DNA of 64,000 nt. Source: Idiomarina aminovorans (GTDB lineage: Bacteria; Pseudomonadota; Gammaproteobacteria; Enterobacterales; Alteromonadaceae). Positions 1 through 12,023 of the stretch are shown here, piece after piece; the stretch's first letter is position 1; every line of letters begins with the position of its first letter. The notes under the pieces are model-generated. The model did not search any database, was not told the origin of the DNA, and worked only from the letters and a program-made list of their open reading frames with translations. The stretch spans positions 434,001 through 498,000 of the forward strand of contig NZ_JAKNDA010000001.1 in NCBI RefSeq assembly GCF_023155095.1, read 5' to 3'. Both the position numbers and the translations under genes were made by a program.

Positions 1-1252
1 AATGTACCTGGAAGAAGCCGAACTTTTGCCTGAACTGGAAGATTTAGGCTTTGGCGTCGTGGCTTTTGCCTGCACGACCTGTAATGGCATGAGTGGTTCG
101 TTAGACCCGAAAATTCAGCAAGAAATCATCGACCGGGATTTGTTCTCTACGGCGGTCTTATCGGGCAACCGTAACTTTGACGGTCGTATCCATCCTCACG
201 CTAAGCAGGCATTTTTAGCGTCACCGCCATTGGTAGTGGCTTACGCCATTGCGGGCACTATTCGCTTTGATATCGAGAAAGATGTGCTGGGAATTGACCC
301 TGACGGCAACCCGGTAACATTGAAAGATATCTGGCCAAGTGACGAAGAAATTGATGCCATTGTTAAGCAGAGTGTAAAGCCAGAACAATTCCGCAAGGTG
401 TATGATCCGATGTTTGATCTGTCGGTTGATTACGGTGAAAAGAATAATCCGCTATATGACTGGCGTCCGCAAACCACCTATATTCGCCGTCCGCCATATT
501 GGGAAGGTGCATTAGCCGCGGAACGCACCATGAAAGGCATGCGTCCGTTAGCGGTGCTGGGCGACAACATCACGACAGACCACTTGTCACCATCAAATGC
601 CATTATGGCTGACAGTGCAGCGGGTGAGTATCTGACGAAGATGGGTGTGCCGGAAGAAGACTTTAACTCCTACGCGACGCACCGGGGCGACCATTTAACT
701 GCGCAACGCGCGACGTTTGCTAACCCGAAACTGTTTAACGAAATGGTAAAAGACGAAGACGGCGAAGTGATTCAGGGCTCGCTGGCACGTATAGAGCCGA
801 AAGGCAAAACGGTACGTATGTGGGAAGCCATTGAGCACTATATGGAAAATAAACAACCATTAATAATTGTTGCCGGAGCCGACTACGGTCAGGGCTCGTC
901 ACGCGACTGGGCGGCAAAAGGCGTTCGCTTAGCCGGTGTTGAAGTCATTGTGGCTGAAGGTTTTGAGCGCATTCACCGCACCAACCTGATTGGTATGGGG
1001 GTATTACCTCTTCAGTTTGAAGAAGGCACAACCCGTAAAACTCTGAATATTGACGGTACTGAAACCTTCGATGTAAAAGGGACACCAGAGGCCGGTTCGA
1101 AACTGACATTAGTGATCCATCGTGCCAACGGCGACAGTGAAGTGGTGCCGGTGCAGTGTCGCTTAGACACCAAAGAAGAAGTATCAATTTACGAAGCCGG
1201 TGGTGTATTGCAGCGTTTTGCTCAGGACTTTTTAGAAGCTGAAGCAAGCTAA
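1..1252 (+). CDS. acnD: 2-methylcitrate dehydratase AcnD, C-terminal part (partial)
   Basis: Fe/S-dependent aconitase-family enzyme of the methylcitrate cycle. With PrpF it converts 2-methylcitrate to 2-methylisocitrate during propionate breakdown. The frame is open from the left edge, and the 416 or so residues seen are about half of a family protein near 865 aa, so the true start is upstream. The aconitase swivel-domain signature GADYGQGSSRDWAAKG is visible near residue 292, as is LGDNITTDHLSPSNAI near 187. The next gene, prpF, starts 12 bp later, and this pairing distinguishes AcnD from AcnA. The position is cytoplasmic. Identity is very likely; only the N-terminal half is unseen. Confidence 0.93.
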   Translation, partial: MYLEEAELLPELEDLGFGVVAFACTTCNGMSGSLDPKIQQEIIDRDLFSTAVLSGNRNFDGRIHPHAKQAFLASPPLVVAYAIAGTIRFDIEKDVLGIDPDGNPVTLKDIWPSDEEIDAIVKQSVKPEQFRKVYDPMFDLSVDYGEKNNPLYDWRPQTTYIRRPPYWEGALAAERTMKGMRPLAVLGDNITTDHLSPSNAIMADSAAGEYLTKMGVPEEDFNSYATHRGDHLTAQRATFANPKLFNEMVKDEDGEVIQGSLARIEPKGKTVRMWEAIEHYMENKQPLIIVAGADYGQGSSRDWAAKGVRLAGVEVIVAEGFERIHRTNLIGMGVLPLQFEEGTTRKTLNIDGTETFDVKGTPEAGSKLTLVIHRANGDSEVVPVQCRLDTKEEVSIYEAGGVLQRFAQDFLEAEAS

Positions 1253-1264
1253 GGAGTTCTTACA

Positions 1265-2455
1265 ATGGCAACAGTTAAGGCAAGCAAACCACAAGTCAAA
1301 ATTCCTGCCACCTATATGCGTGGCGGGACCTCAAAAGGGGTGTTTTTCCGTTTGCAGGATTTACCTGAGGCGGCACAACAGCCGGGCGCAGTGCGTGATG
1401 CGATATTGTTGCGGGTGATTGGTAGTCCGGACCCATATGCGAAACATACGGACGGTATGGGTGGTGCGACTTCAAGCACCAGTAAAACTGTCATTGTGTC
1501 AAAAAGCTCACAGCCAGAGCACGATGTTAATTATCTTTTTGGACAAGTTTCTATTGATAAGCCTTTTGTCGACTGGAGTGGTAACTGTGGCAACTTGTCC
1601 TCAGCGGTAGGGCCCTTCGCTATTGCTAACGGCTTAGTCAGTGCTGATAAAATTCCGGAAAACGGTGTTTGTGAAGTTCGCATCTGGCAGGCCAATATTG
1701 GTAAGACTATTGTCAATAAAGTGCCTATGGTTAATGGCGAAGTGCAGGAAGCCGGTGACTTTATTCTGGATGGTGTTACCTTCCCGGCAGCTGAAGTTCC
1801 GGTGGAATTTATGGACCCTTCTGCAGATGGTGAATCTATGTTTCCGACCGGTAACTTGATTGATGATTTAGAAGTGCCGGGCATGGGTACGCTAAAAGCA
1901 ACAATGATCAATGCAGGCATTCCGACCATTTTCTTAAACGCAGAAGAAATTGACTACAACGGTACTGAATTGCAGGAAGTCATTAACGGCAGTCCGGAAG
2001 CGCTGGAGCGATTTGAAACCATCCGTGCCTGTGGCGCTGTGAAGATGGGCTTAATCGACGATGTTGCCGAGGCGGCTAACCGTCAACATATCCCAAAAGT
2101 GGCTTTTGTGGCATCTCCCAAAGACTACACCGCATCCAGTGGTAAAGTAATTAAAGCAAATGATATTGATTTGCTGGTACGGGCTATGTCCATGGGTAAG
2201 TTACACCATGCCATGATGGGGACGGCTGCAGTAGCTATAGGCACCGCCGCTGCTATTCCCGGCACCACGGTTAATTTAGCCGCCGGTGGCAATGACCGTA
2301 CTATGGTTAACTTTGGTCACCCTTCAGGTACTTTGCAGGTAGGTGCTGAGTGCAAACAGGTTAACGGTCAGTGGACAGCTATTAAAGCCATTATGAGCCG
2401 CAGCGCCCGAGTGTTAATGGAAGGGCAGGTACGAGTACCCGGCGATGTTCTTTAA
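1265..2455 (+). CDS. prpF: 2-methylaconitate cis-trans isomerase PrpF
   Basis: PrpF isomerises 2-methylaconitate, the AcnD product, so that aconitase can hydrate it to 2-methylisocitrate. The 396-aa length is normal for the family. The N-terminus carries the PrpF signature TYMRGGTSKGVFF and then DGMGGATSSTSK, and the protein ends in the usual diaminopimelate-epimerase-like double fold. The start follows a GGAG-type ribosome site just after acnD. The two form one operon, closed by a hairpin terminator after this gene. Confidence 0.95.
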   Translation: MATVKASKPQVKIPATYMRGGTSKGVFFRLQDLPEAAQQPGAVRDAILLRVIGSPDPYAKHTDGMGGATSSTSKTVIVSKSSQPEHDVNYLFGQVSIDKPFVDWSGNCGNLSSAVGPFAIANGLVSADKIPENGVCEVRIWQANIGKTIVNKVPMVNGEVQEAGDFILDGVTFPAAEVPVEFMDPSADGESMFPTGNLIDDLEVPGMGTLKATMINAGIPTIFLNAEEIDYNGTELQEVINGSPEALERFETIRACGAVKMGLIDDVAEAANRQHIPKVAFVASPKDYTASSGKVIKANDIDLLVRAMSMGKLHHAMMGTAAVAIGTAAAIPGTTVNLAAGGNDRTMVNFGHPSGTLQVGAECKQVNGQWTAIKAIMSRSARVLMEGQVRVPGDVL

Positions 2456-2463
2456 GGTGAAGT

Positions 2464-2489
2464 AAGTCGCGCGTAATGCGCGACTTTTA
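2464..2489 (+). terminator. Rho-independent terminator after prpF
   Basis: A 10-bp stem (AAGTCGCGC / GCGCGACTT, loop GTAAT) is followed by TTTT. It sits 9 bp after the prpF stop and directly against the stop codon of the convergent gene, so it ends the acnD-prpF transcript. Confidence 0.8.
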
Positions 2490-3098
2490 TTAATCGGCAT
2501 AACCCCAGGGGGTTGCTGCTGTTTCAACGGGTTGCGTTAAGTCAAAGTCTACCCGAAACTCACGACCTTCTCTGACCAAACGATAAGTAAAGGTTTCGTC
2601 GTGAATATACATCTGCCAAATATTGGTGTTGGACTGCGGAGCACCGAGCTCAATAAACAACTCTTTAGAATAGGCATCAGCAGGGAATGACTGTGCGGTT
2701 GCATGGCCCTTATCGACAGTATGACCGCCATACATGGTTAACGGGTCATAATTACCATCAGGTTTGCGGTGATCATGTTTCAGACTAATGCCTGAGCCTG
2801 TTTGCGTTAAAATCCAGGTGCGCGAATGGTTATCACCGACATGAAAGGGAATTTCAATTTTATGATCACCGCACTTGCGAACGTGCATAATTAAAGGTCC
2901 CTCGAAGCCTTCGCTTGAGGGCGTATCAACTGTGACCTCGCCCGCGTATGAGTTCCCGCAGTGTTGGTTAATGGCTTGAAAAAATTCGGCCTGTGTCTGA
3001 GTGGCAACCCGTGGAGCTGGTTTAACAACTTGTTCTGCAGAGACGGTGGAAAATGCACTTGCGACGGTAATTGACGTAACTAAAATAATTTTTTTCAT
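2490..3098 (-). CDS. Secreted protein of unknown function
   Basis: This 202-aa protein starts with a clear Sec signal peptide (MKKIILVTSITVASAFSTVSA, cleavage near residue 21), so it is probably periplasmic. The mature part has two cysteines (in HCGNSY and RKCGDH) that could form a disulfide. It is rich in polar and aromatic residues, including a run HDHRKPDGNYDP, and looks like a beta-rich single domain. I do not recognise the family. It is a single gene, convergent with prpF, and its upstream region has room for its own promoter. Confidence 0.75.
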   Translation of the reverse strand: MKKIILVTSITVASAFSTVSAEQVVKPAPRVATQTQAEFFQAINQHCGNSYAGEVTVDTPSSEGFEGPLIMHVRKCGDHKIEIPFHVGDNHSRTWILTQTGSGISLKHDHRKPDGNYDPLTMYGGHTVDKGHATAQSFPADAYSKELFIELGAPQSNTNIWQMYIHDETFTYRLVREGREFRVDFDLTQPVETAATPWGYAD

Positions 3099-3227
3099 TT
3101 TTTGACCATGAGTTAATGTTTAATTATGGCGAAAATAAAACCTGACATGAATTAAAAGTACATGCCAGTACTTTTACGTAAACTTATAATACATACCGTT
3201 GTAGCCGAAATTTCAGATTAAAATACC

Positions 3228-3965
3228 TTACGGTAACCAAACCTCACCAATGGGTGTATCGGCAGAAAAGTGATGGGCTACTTGTGCCTGCAGCAGTTCG
3301 CCGCAGGCGAGGGCGTCGGTCATGGCATCATGCGGTGCATAAAATGGGAGGTTGTAGCGCTCACGACTGTCTGACAGACGAATAGATACCCGTTTTTTAC
3401 GGGTTATTCTGTCCCATAAACTGCGATTTTTACGATGAAAGCGTGCTTCAATTTCCATGGTATCAATAACCGGGAAATGAATACTTTCTTTTAAACGCTC
3501 TTCAAAAGCACCTTGCAGAAAGGGCCGCTCAATACCATTATAATGCACAACCCAGACTTTCCCGGCAACAGCCTCTAATAACGAGTCCATAATTTCGGAT
3601 AAGTCCGGCGCCCGTTCAATGGCACTGTGCGTTATACCATGAATAGTGATTGATTCATCGGTCAGTACCCGGCGTGGTTTTACAATCCACTGCTGTGCCT
3701 GGCTCATATCGACTCTTGCAAGTGTCATGGGTACAATGGCAATACTAATAATGCTGTGTCGGTCCGGGTCCATACCGGTGGTTTCAAAGTCAACGGCGAC
3801 CATAGGAACGTCATTGATAGGCGTGTCTGTACTGGCTATACCGGCCTCATAGTATTGTTTCAGAGCCGGGTATTTCGCTGCTTCCGAGAGTTCCTCAAAG
3901 CGCTTCGGCCAGTTTATGGTCGTTTTCTGTTGTTTGTTTTCAGCGTCGGGGGGCAAATACAGCAT
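3228..3965 (-). CDS. 3'-5' exonuclease, DnaQ/Pol III epsilon-like
   Basis: DEDDh-superfamily exonuclease, 245 aa, predicted to degrade DNA or RNA from the 3' end. Exo I is VAVDFETTGMDPDRHSI (catalytic Asp and Glu) near residue 56, and Exo III is HDAMTDALACGEL near 210. The Exo II position reads HYNGIERPFL, with Glu where Asp is usual. The start lies 2 bp after the stop of the upstream cNMP/CBS protein, so the two are co-transcribed. This pairing is common in proteobacteria, where the exonuclease is often annotated as a Pol III epsilon-like subunit; it lacks the replisome-binding tail of true DnaQ. Confidence 0.85.
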   Translation of the reverse strand: MLYLPPDAENKQQKTTINWPKRFEELSEAAKYPALKQYYEAGIASTDTPINDVPMVAVDFETTGMDPDRHSIISIAIVPMTLARVDMSQAQQWIVKPRRVLTDESITIHGITHSAIERAPDLSEIMDSLLEAVAGKVWVVHYNGIERPFLQGAFEERLKESIHFPVIDTMEIEARFHRKNRSLWDRITRKKRVSIRLSDSRERYNLPFYAPHDAMTDALACGELLQAQVAHHFSADTPIGEVWLP

Positions 3966-3967
3966 TT

Positions 3968-5824
3968 TTACGCTCCCGAGTATTTATAACGCAGGTACTT
4001 CTGCGCATTGCTGAGAATTTGAAAGGCGTCTTTTAAGTTTTTGCGCTCAAAGTCCGATAAGTCCTCCGGGGCTACATTATTATCCAGCGCTTCCCCGGCT
4101 TCCAATGCCAGTGCCTGGTGACGAATACGCACCATAGAAATGAGTTCAAGTGCATCGCGTAAGTCAGGCCCACGACCTTTGGGTAAAAGGTTGGCGTCGA
4201 CAATTTCTTCTAAACGCGCAAACGAATTTTGTCGCTGTGCGCCAATAGCTAATGCGTGGACGCGAATTAAGTCGGCGACAGGACCGGTTCCGCGCCGTTT
4301 AGTGTTAATGCTGTCTCTGTGCTTGCCGTCTTTTTCCATCACAAAGTCTCGGAAAAAACCCAGTGGAGGCGTACGGTTCAGAGCATTACGAGCCATAGAT
4401 CCCAGAAACCGCTTTCGCTGAGGGGCTTTTTTGCGAATGAGTTGATTTAACTCTTTGGCAAACCGAGTTTCACCGCCAACACCGTCAAGGTCAAAAAATA
4501 TTGACGAATGCAGCAATTTTTCAGGTGACGGATTATCTATCCAGTCGTTGAAGTACTGCTTCCATTTAGACAGCGGCTGACGCCAATTCGGATTCGTTGC
4601 CATAATACCGCCGGTACAGTAGGTGTAACCGCAGGCATTTAAACCATCAGAAACAAACTGTGCGATATTCAAGAAGTATTCGTCGTGCAGTTCGGGTTTA
4701 AAGCTGTCGTCAAGCACCATGGCATTGTCTTGATCCGTTACTATGGTTTGTTCATCCCGGGCCATAGAACCAAGAGCCAAAAAGCAGTACGGCACCGGTG
4801 GAGGTCCGTACTTTTCCTCGGCGAGCTCTAGCAGGCGTTGTTTAAAGCTACGCCCGATAGTCGCCATAGCAGAGCCTATAATGCGGGAGTTTGCATCTTC
4901 TTCAACCATACGAACAAAGCTTTTTTGCACGTCAGGTACCAGTTGCGAGAGTTCCTCAATAGTAGTTTGTTTAAAGATACCGGAGACAACGTATAAGCTA
5001 CTTTGGGATTCATGTTTTGCCACGTCAGACAGAGCAATAACGCCAGTGACTTTTGACTGGCGTAACACCGGTAAGTGATGCAAGTTGGTGCGTAGCATGG
5101 TGAGAAAGGCTTCAAACACCCGGTTGTTATGCTGAATGAAAATCAAGTTTTCAGACATAATATCAGAAACTGGATCGGCGGCGTTTCTGTCTACGGCAAG
5201 CGCCCGCTTACGCAGATCTTTGTCTGTAATTATGCCAACCGGTTTATGACGTTTTTCACCATCATAAATAAGCAGTGAAGAGACTTTTTCATCCGTCATT
5301 AATGCGGCGGCTTCACGTATCGATGCAGTTTTATCTATGGCCACAGGCTCACGTGTGATAAGCGTTTCAACCCGGGCTGTCAATGTTCGGTTACGACTTT
5401 CGTGCTCCTTAACGGCGTGACTGACGCGACGTTTTTCTTCAACTTCCACGGCATCAGCGAAGGAATCGCATTCGTCATAAAAGCGATTGAATAAGTCGCC
5501 CGGAATGTAATAAATTAACGTGTCTTCAATGGTTTTAACCGGAAAGCGGACATGCCCTTTACGGAGTAAACCGGCTTCACCAAAAAAACCACCTTCATCT
5601 AACCGGTTAAATAATGAGCCATCTCTATGGTAGGTTTCTACGGAGCCACTTCTGACCACGTACAATGAATCAATATGTTGATTAAATTCCAGCATTTGAG
5701 TATTTGCTTTAAAGTATGCAACAGAGGTTTTCTGTGCGGCTAACTGGAGATCTTCTTCCGGCAGTTTATTAAACGGCGAATATTTGCGTAAGAAGTTAAG
5801 TATTTCGACGTGCTCAGCTTCCAT
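3968..5824 (-). CDS. cNMP-binding/CBS/DUF294 putative nucleotidyltransferase
   Basis: A multidomain cytoplasmic regulator of about 618 aa. A cyclic-nucleotide-binding domain (residues 10-120, EGGFFGEAGLL) is followed by a CBS pair (about 150-265), a DUF294 nucleotidyltransferase-like domain with LGSMARDEQTIVTDQDNA near 350, and DUF294_C. The chosen ATG at 5824 has AAAAGGTG upstream; a longer frame adds 10 residues without a better ribosome site. The family resembles GlnD-type uridylyltransferases, but the target is unknown. It is downstream of a BCCT transporter and upstream of the exonuclease. Confidence 0.85.
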   Translation of the reverse strand: MEAEHVEILNFLRKYSPFNKLPEEDLQLAAQKTSVAYFKANTQMLEFNQHIDSLYVVRSGSVETYHRDGSLFNRLDEGGFFGEAGLLRKGHVRFPVKTIEDTLIYYIPGDLFNRFYDECDSFADAVEVEEKRRVSHAVKEHESRNRTLTARVETLITREPVAIDKTASIREAAALMTDEKVSSLLIYDGEKRHKPVGIITDKDLRKRALAVDRNAADPVSDIMSENLIFIQHNNRVFEAFLTMLRTNLHHLPVLRQSKVTGVIALSDVAKHESQSSLYVVSGIFKQTTIEELSQLVPDVQKSFVRMVEEDANSRIIGSAMATIGRSFKQRLLELAEEKYGPPPVPYCFLALGSMARDEQTIVTDQDNAMVLDDSFKPELHDEYFLNIAQFVSDGLNACGYTYCTGGIMATNPNWRQPLSKWKQYFNDWIDNPSPEKLLHSSIFFDLDGVGGETRFAKELNQLIRKKAPQRKRFLGSMARNALNRTPPLGFFRDFVMEKDGKHRDSINTKRRGTGPVADLIRVHALAIGAQRQNSFARLEEIVDANLLPKGRGPDLRDALELISMVRIRHQALALEAGEALDNNVAPEDLSDFERKNLKDAFQILSNAQKYLRYKYSGA

Positions 5825-5838
5825 ATAAGCACCTTTTG

Positions 5839-5868
5839 AAAAAATGAGCGACACCCGGAGGTGCCGCT
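5839..5868 (-). terminator. Partial terminator between BCCT gene and cNMP/CBS gene
   Basis: On the minus strand, AGCGGCACC pairs with GGTGTCGCT (one G-U pair), followed by CATTTTTT. It lies in the 53-bp gap between the transporter stop and the next start, overlapping the region just before the ribosome site. It probably reduces read-through rather than separating the genes fully. Confidence 0.6.
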
Positions 5869-5877
5869 TGTGGTCGG

Positions 5878-7572
5878 TTATTTTGTGGTTTTACCAACTC
5901 TGGGTTCAGAACGCAATCCCTGAACGAGGGCGAAACCGGCGGCCAGTAATACGAGAGTAAAAGGCAAACCGGCAGATACAGACATTGCCTGTAAGGCAAC
6001 CAGGCCCCCTCCCAGTATAAGTGCAATAGCGACTAAGCCCTCAAAAGTACACCAAAAAACACGCTGAGGTATAGGTGCTTCAACCTTACCACCGGCGCTG
6101 ATGGTATCAATAACCAGTGAGCCGGAATCTGATGACGTGATGAAGAACACTATTACCAGAATAATACCCACAAAGGAGGTGATTCCGGTCCAGGGAAGAC
6201 CTTCCAGCATCACAAATAGCTGCAATGACAAGTCAACATTGGCGACTTCTTCTGCACCTGACACGAACTGATCAATAGCGGCAGTACCGAATACAGTCAT
6301 CCAGAATATACAAGCCAACGAAGGAATTAGCAGTACTGAGATTAAGAATTCGCGTACTGTACGGCCTCGTGAAACCCGGGCAATAAACATACCGACGAAA
6401 GGTGACCAGGCAATCCACCACGCCCAGTAGAAGGATGTCCAGCCTTGTGAGTAGTTGAGATCTTCACGTCCAACCGGGTTTGAGAATGCCGGAAGGTTAA
6501 CAACGTAATTATAAAGGTTGTCTACAAAGCCAGTAAAAATGGCCACGGTAGGACCAACAATGATCACGAACAGCATAAGAATAGCCGCAAGTGACATATT
6601 AACTTGAGAAAGCCGCTGCACGCCGGCCTCAAGTCCGACTAAGACAGAAATGGTTGCAATTGCTGTTATTCCTACGACTAATAAGACTTGTGTCGTGGCA
6701 CCTTCAGACCAGCCGAATAAAAAGTTAAGACCGGCGGCTGCCTGAGACGCGCCCAGTCCCAATGAGGTTGCAAGACCAAACAGAGTGGCTAATATCGCTA
6801 TGATATCGATAATATGTCCTGGCCAGCCCCATACTCGCTCTCCCAGAATTGGGTAGAAAATTGAGCGTATTGTTAACGGTAGTCCTTTGTTAAAGGAAAA
6901 TAACGCCAGACCCAGAGCCAGAACTGCATAAATAGCCCATGGGTGTAATGCCCAGTGGAAAATTGTGGCAGCCATACCCAACTTCATTGCAGCTGCTTGA
7001 TCACCACCTGCGCCACCAAGAGGCGCCCAGTCAGTACGGATACCTTCAGCGTTTGTCTCTGTTCCACCCAGAGCGGTACTGAAGTGCGTTATTGGCTCAG
7101 AAACACCATAAAACATGAGCCCGATACCCATACCAGCCGCGAATAACATCGAAAACCAGCCTAAATAGGAGAAATCAGGACTGGCTTCAGTACCACCTAT
7201 ACGAACCTTGCCGAGTGGAGAAAAAATCAAAAACAAACACAAAATGACAAAAATATTAGCGGCACCAATGAAGAACCAATCAAGATTCGAGGTTAACCAG
7301 TTTTTTGTTGTTGTGAATACGGGTTCCGCTTGAGCCTGGAACATTAAAGTTATGACAACAAAGGCTATAATTACTAATGCAGAAATAGCAAACACCCGGT
7401 TATGGAAATCCAGACCAAAAGGGCCGACTTTCATAACCACGTTGTCTTGTCCCACTTGATAATCCGTGTTTATTGGATTGACTTCACCGTCAGGAATCAT
7501 CGGGTCATTAGCTTGGCGCTCGCGCTCGAGATCTTTTTCTCCGCGGAGCACCTCTTCTTCTTTTTTGTTCAT
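5878..7572 (-). CDS. BCCT-family betaine/carnitine/choline transporter
   Basis: An inner-membrane secondary transporter of 564 aa, normal for BCCT proteins, with about 12 membrane helices after a charged N-terminal tail of about 50 residues. The family signature is clear in GWTSFYWAWWIAWSPFVG and the following ARVSRGRTVREF. Members take up glycine betaine, choline, carnitine or related solutes with Na+ or H+, often for osmoprotection, which fits a marine host. The substrate cannot be read from sequence. The ATG at 7572 has AGGGGAT upstream. It heads the three-gene minus-strand group. Confidence 0.92.
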   Translation of the reverse strand: MNKKEEEVLRGEKDLERERQANDPMIPDGEVNPINTDYQVGQDNVVMKVGPFGLDFHNRVFAISALVIIAFVVITLMFQAQAEPVFTTTKNWLTSNLDWFFIGAANIFVILCLFLIFSPLGKVRIGGTEASPDFSYLGWFSMLFAAGMGIGLMFYGVSEPITHFSTALGGTETNAEGIRTDWAPLGGAGGDQAAAMKLGMAATIFHWALHPWAIYAVLALGLALFSFNKGLPLTIRSIFYPILGERVWGWPGHIIDIIAILATLFGLATSLGLGASQAAAGLNFLFGWSEGATTQVLLVVGITAIATISVLVGLEAGVQRLSQVNMSLAAILMLFVIIVGPTVAIFTGFVDNLYNYVVNLPAFSNPVGREDLNYSQGWTSFYWAWWIAWSPFVGMFIARVSRGRTVREFLISVLLIPSLACIFWMTVFGTAAIDQFVSGAEEVANVDLSLQLFVMLEGLPWTGITSFVGIILVIVFFITSSDSGSLVIDTISAGGKVEAPIPQRVFWCTFEGLVAIALILGGGLVALQAMSVSAGLPFTLVLLAAGFALVQGLRSEPRVGKTTK

Positions 7573-10222
<2,650 letters not shown>

Positions 10223-10248
10223 AAAATGATTAGGAAAGCTAAAATTGA

Positions 10249-10279
10249 AAACGGTGGCGCTATAGCGTCACCGTTTTTT
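10249..10279. terminator. Bidirectional terminator between katG and dbpA
   Basis: AAACGGTGGCGCTA pairs with TAGCGTCACCGTTT (one mismatch-type pair), followed by TTTTTT on the plus strand and preceded by an A-run. It lies between two convergent genes and can serve both. Confidence 0.8.
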
Positions 10280-10296
10280 AGGTTTCTTTCTATTAT

Positions 10297-11709
10297 CTAA
10301 AGCATTTTGGCGCGGAATCGCTTACCTTTTATTCTGTTATTGCTAATAAGCCCTAAAGCGTGCTTGGCCAAACGAGAATTTACGGCAACAAAGCCAAACG
10401 TACTTTCTAATTTTATTTTTCCAATATCTTCAGCGCTCAGAACATTGTCTCTGGTTAATGCGCCGACAATGTCACCAGGTCTTAGTTTATCTTTTTTACC
10501 ACCACTTAAATGCAGTGTTGTCATAGTTGCTTTTAATGGTTTGTTATTGACTAAGGCTGGCGCCGATTTTATCTGAATGGGTTCAGCTAAGGTGTCTTCG
10601 AGTAAGCGCATTTTGTAGTCGTCTTGTGCGCCAATTAAAGTGATTGCTATACCGTCTTTACCAGCTCGCCCGGTACGCCCTATACGGTGGGTATGAGTAT
10701 CTAAATCGTGCGCCATATGGACATTAATCACTAAGTCTAGTTCAGCAATATCTAATCCACGGGAGGCTACATCGGTGGCCACCAGTACCCGAACACTGCC
10801 GTTACTGAATTGTACAATGGCCTGATCACGGTCTTTTTGCTCCAGTTCGCCATGCAACGCTAATACGCTAAACTGGTTCGTTTTTAGTGTATCGAGCATG
10901 TCTTTGACTTCGTTCTTTGTGTTGCAAAAAATCAGACAATTTTCCGGTTGGTGTTCATTTAATAAACTCATAACCAGCTGTGCGTTATCTTCATTATTTG
11001 TGGCATAAAAGTGCTGTTCAATGCGCGGCTTTGCTTCTTCCTGAAACGCATTAATGTTAGTGGCTTCTGTGGTTACTTGTTCTGCCAGAGCCGCAATATT
11101 TTTTGGGTACGTTGCGCTGAATAGCAATGTTTGTCGGGCTTTGGGAATGTGTTTAACAATCGCGCTCAGACTCTCCTGAAAACCCATCTCTAACATACGG
11201 TCCGCCTCATCCAGCACAAAAGTGCTAAGAGCGGATAACTCGAGGTTCCGTTGCTCCAGATGATCAAGTATACGACCGGGTGTGCCAACCAGAACATGGG
11301 CACCATGCTCAAGGGAGTTTGTCTGGATACGGGTCGGTTCACCGCCGCATAATGTTAATACTTTGATGTTTGCCATGGATTTAGCCAGCTTACGAATTTC
11401 GTCAGCAACCTGATGGGCTAATTCACGAGTAGGGCACAACACTAATGCCTGTGGTGAAAAGCGCTTGGCATTCAGCTTTGAAAGCACAGCCAGCGTAAAA
11501 GCCGTTGTTTTTCCAGAGCCGGTATTGGCACGGACAACCGCATCGGCATTATTTAAAATAACGGGCAAGCTTAGAGACTGCACGGTCGTCATTTGCTGAT
11601 AGTCCATTTCATCTAATCTGGCGATTAAGACTGGCGCTAAGTTAAGCTGATTAAAGTGAATAAGCTCTGGTGTATTTTCAGGTGTGTTTTCCGACGTATC
11701 TTCAGGCAT
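10297..11709 (-). CDS. dbpA: DEAD-box ATP-dependent RNA helicase DbpA
   Basis: An RNA helicase acting on 23S rRNA hairpin 92 in late 50S assembly. The Q motif, Walker A-type ANTGSGKT, PTRELA, VLDEADRML, SAT, and HRIGRTGR motifs are all visible in the two RecA-like domains (about residues 10-370). The C-terminal 75 residues (GDIVGALTRDNVLSAEDIGKIK, then the FVAVN strand) match the DbpA RNA-recognition domain, which separates it from RhlE or SrmB. It is a single gene, 470 aa, close to the E. coli length of 457. Confidence 0.93.
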   Translation of the reverse strand: MPEDTSENTPENTPELIHFNQLNLAPVLIARLDEMDYQQMTTVQSLSLPVILNNADAVVRANTGSGKTTAFTLAVLSKLNAKRFSPQALVLCPTRELAHQVADEIRKLAKSMANIKVLTLCGGEPTRIQTNSLEHGAHVLVGTPGRILDHLEQRNLELSALSTFVLDEADRMLEMGFQESLSAIVKHIPKARQTLLFSATYPKNIAALAEQVTTEATNINAFQEEAKPRIEQHFYATNNEDNAQLVMSLLNEHQPENCLIFCNTKNEVKDMLDTLKTNQFSVLALHGELEQKDRDQAIVQFSNGSVRVLVATDVASRGLDIAELDLVINVHMAHDLDTHTHRIGRTGRAGKDGIAITLIGAQDDYKMRLLEDTLAEPIQIKSAPALVNNKPLKATMTTLHLSGGKKDKLRPGDIVGALTRDNVLSAEDIGKIKLESTFGFVAVNSRLAKHALGLISNNRIKGKRFRAKML

Positions 11710-12023
11710 TAAAAGGCTACTTTCTGTTTAAGTTTCTTTGCGTATTGTAGCAGGCTTAGGGTAAAGGTACTGCGATAATCTATTCAGTTATGCCAGCCTT
11801 TACTCAGGTAAGTTGCCCATCAAAAACATGCAGGCATTGCAGTCAGCATGTTCTCCAAATTGTTTAACTCAATAATTTATAATCAAAAAATCAATGAAAT
11901 AACAACAAATTATGTATTTCTACCCTGTTATTATTACAAAACTGTTTCAGTCATTGAAGCAAGGCTGCCTGGCAGCTTGGAAGTAGTATGTGTGAAACAC
12001 ACGACATAACGGAGTATTAAAGA
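11710..12023. other. 314-bp intergenic region between dbpA and the outer-membrane protein gene
   Basis: Very AT-rich from 11870 to 11950. Two small hairpins lie in the probable 5' leader of the downstream gene: GCTGCC-T-GGCAGC near 11968 and GTGTG-AAA-CACAC near 11990. I see no gene here. It presumably carries both divergent promoters. Confidence 0.5.
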
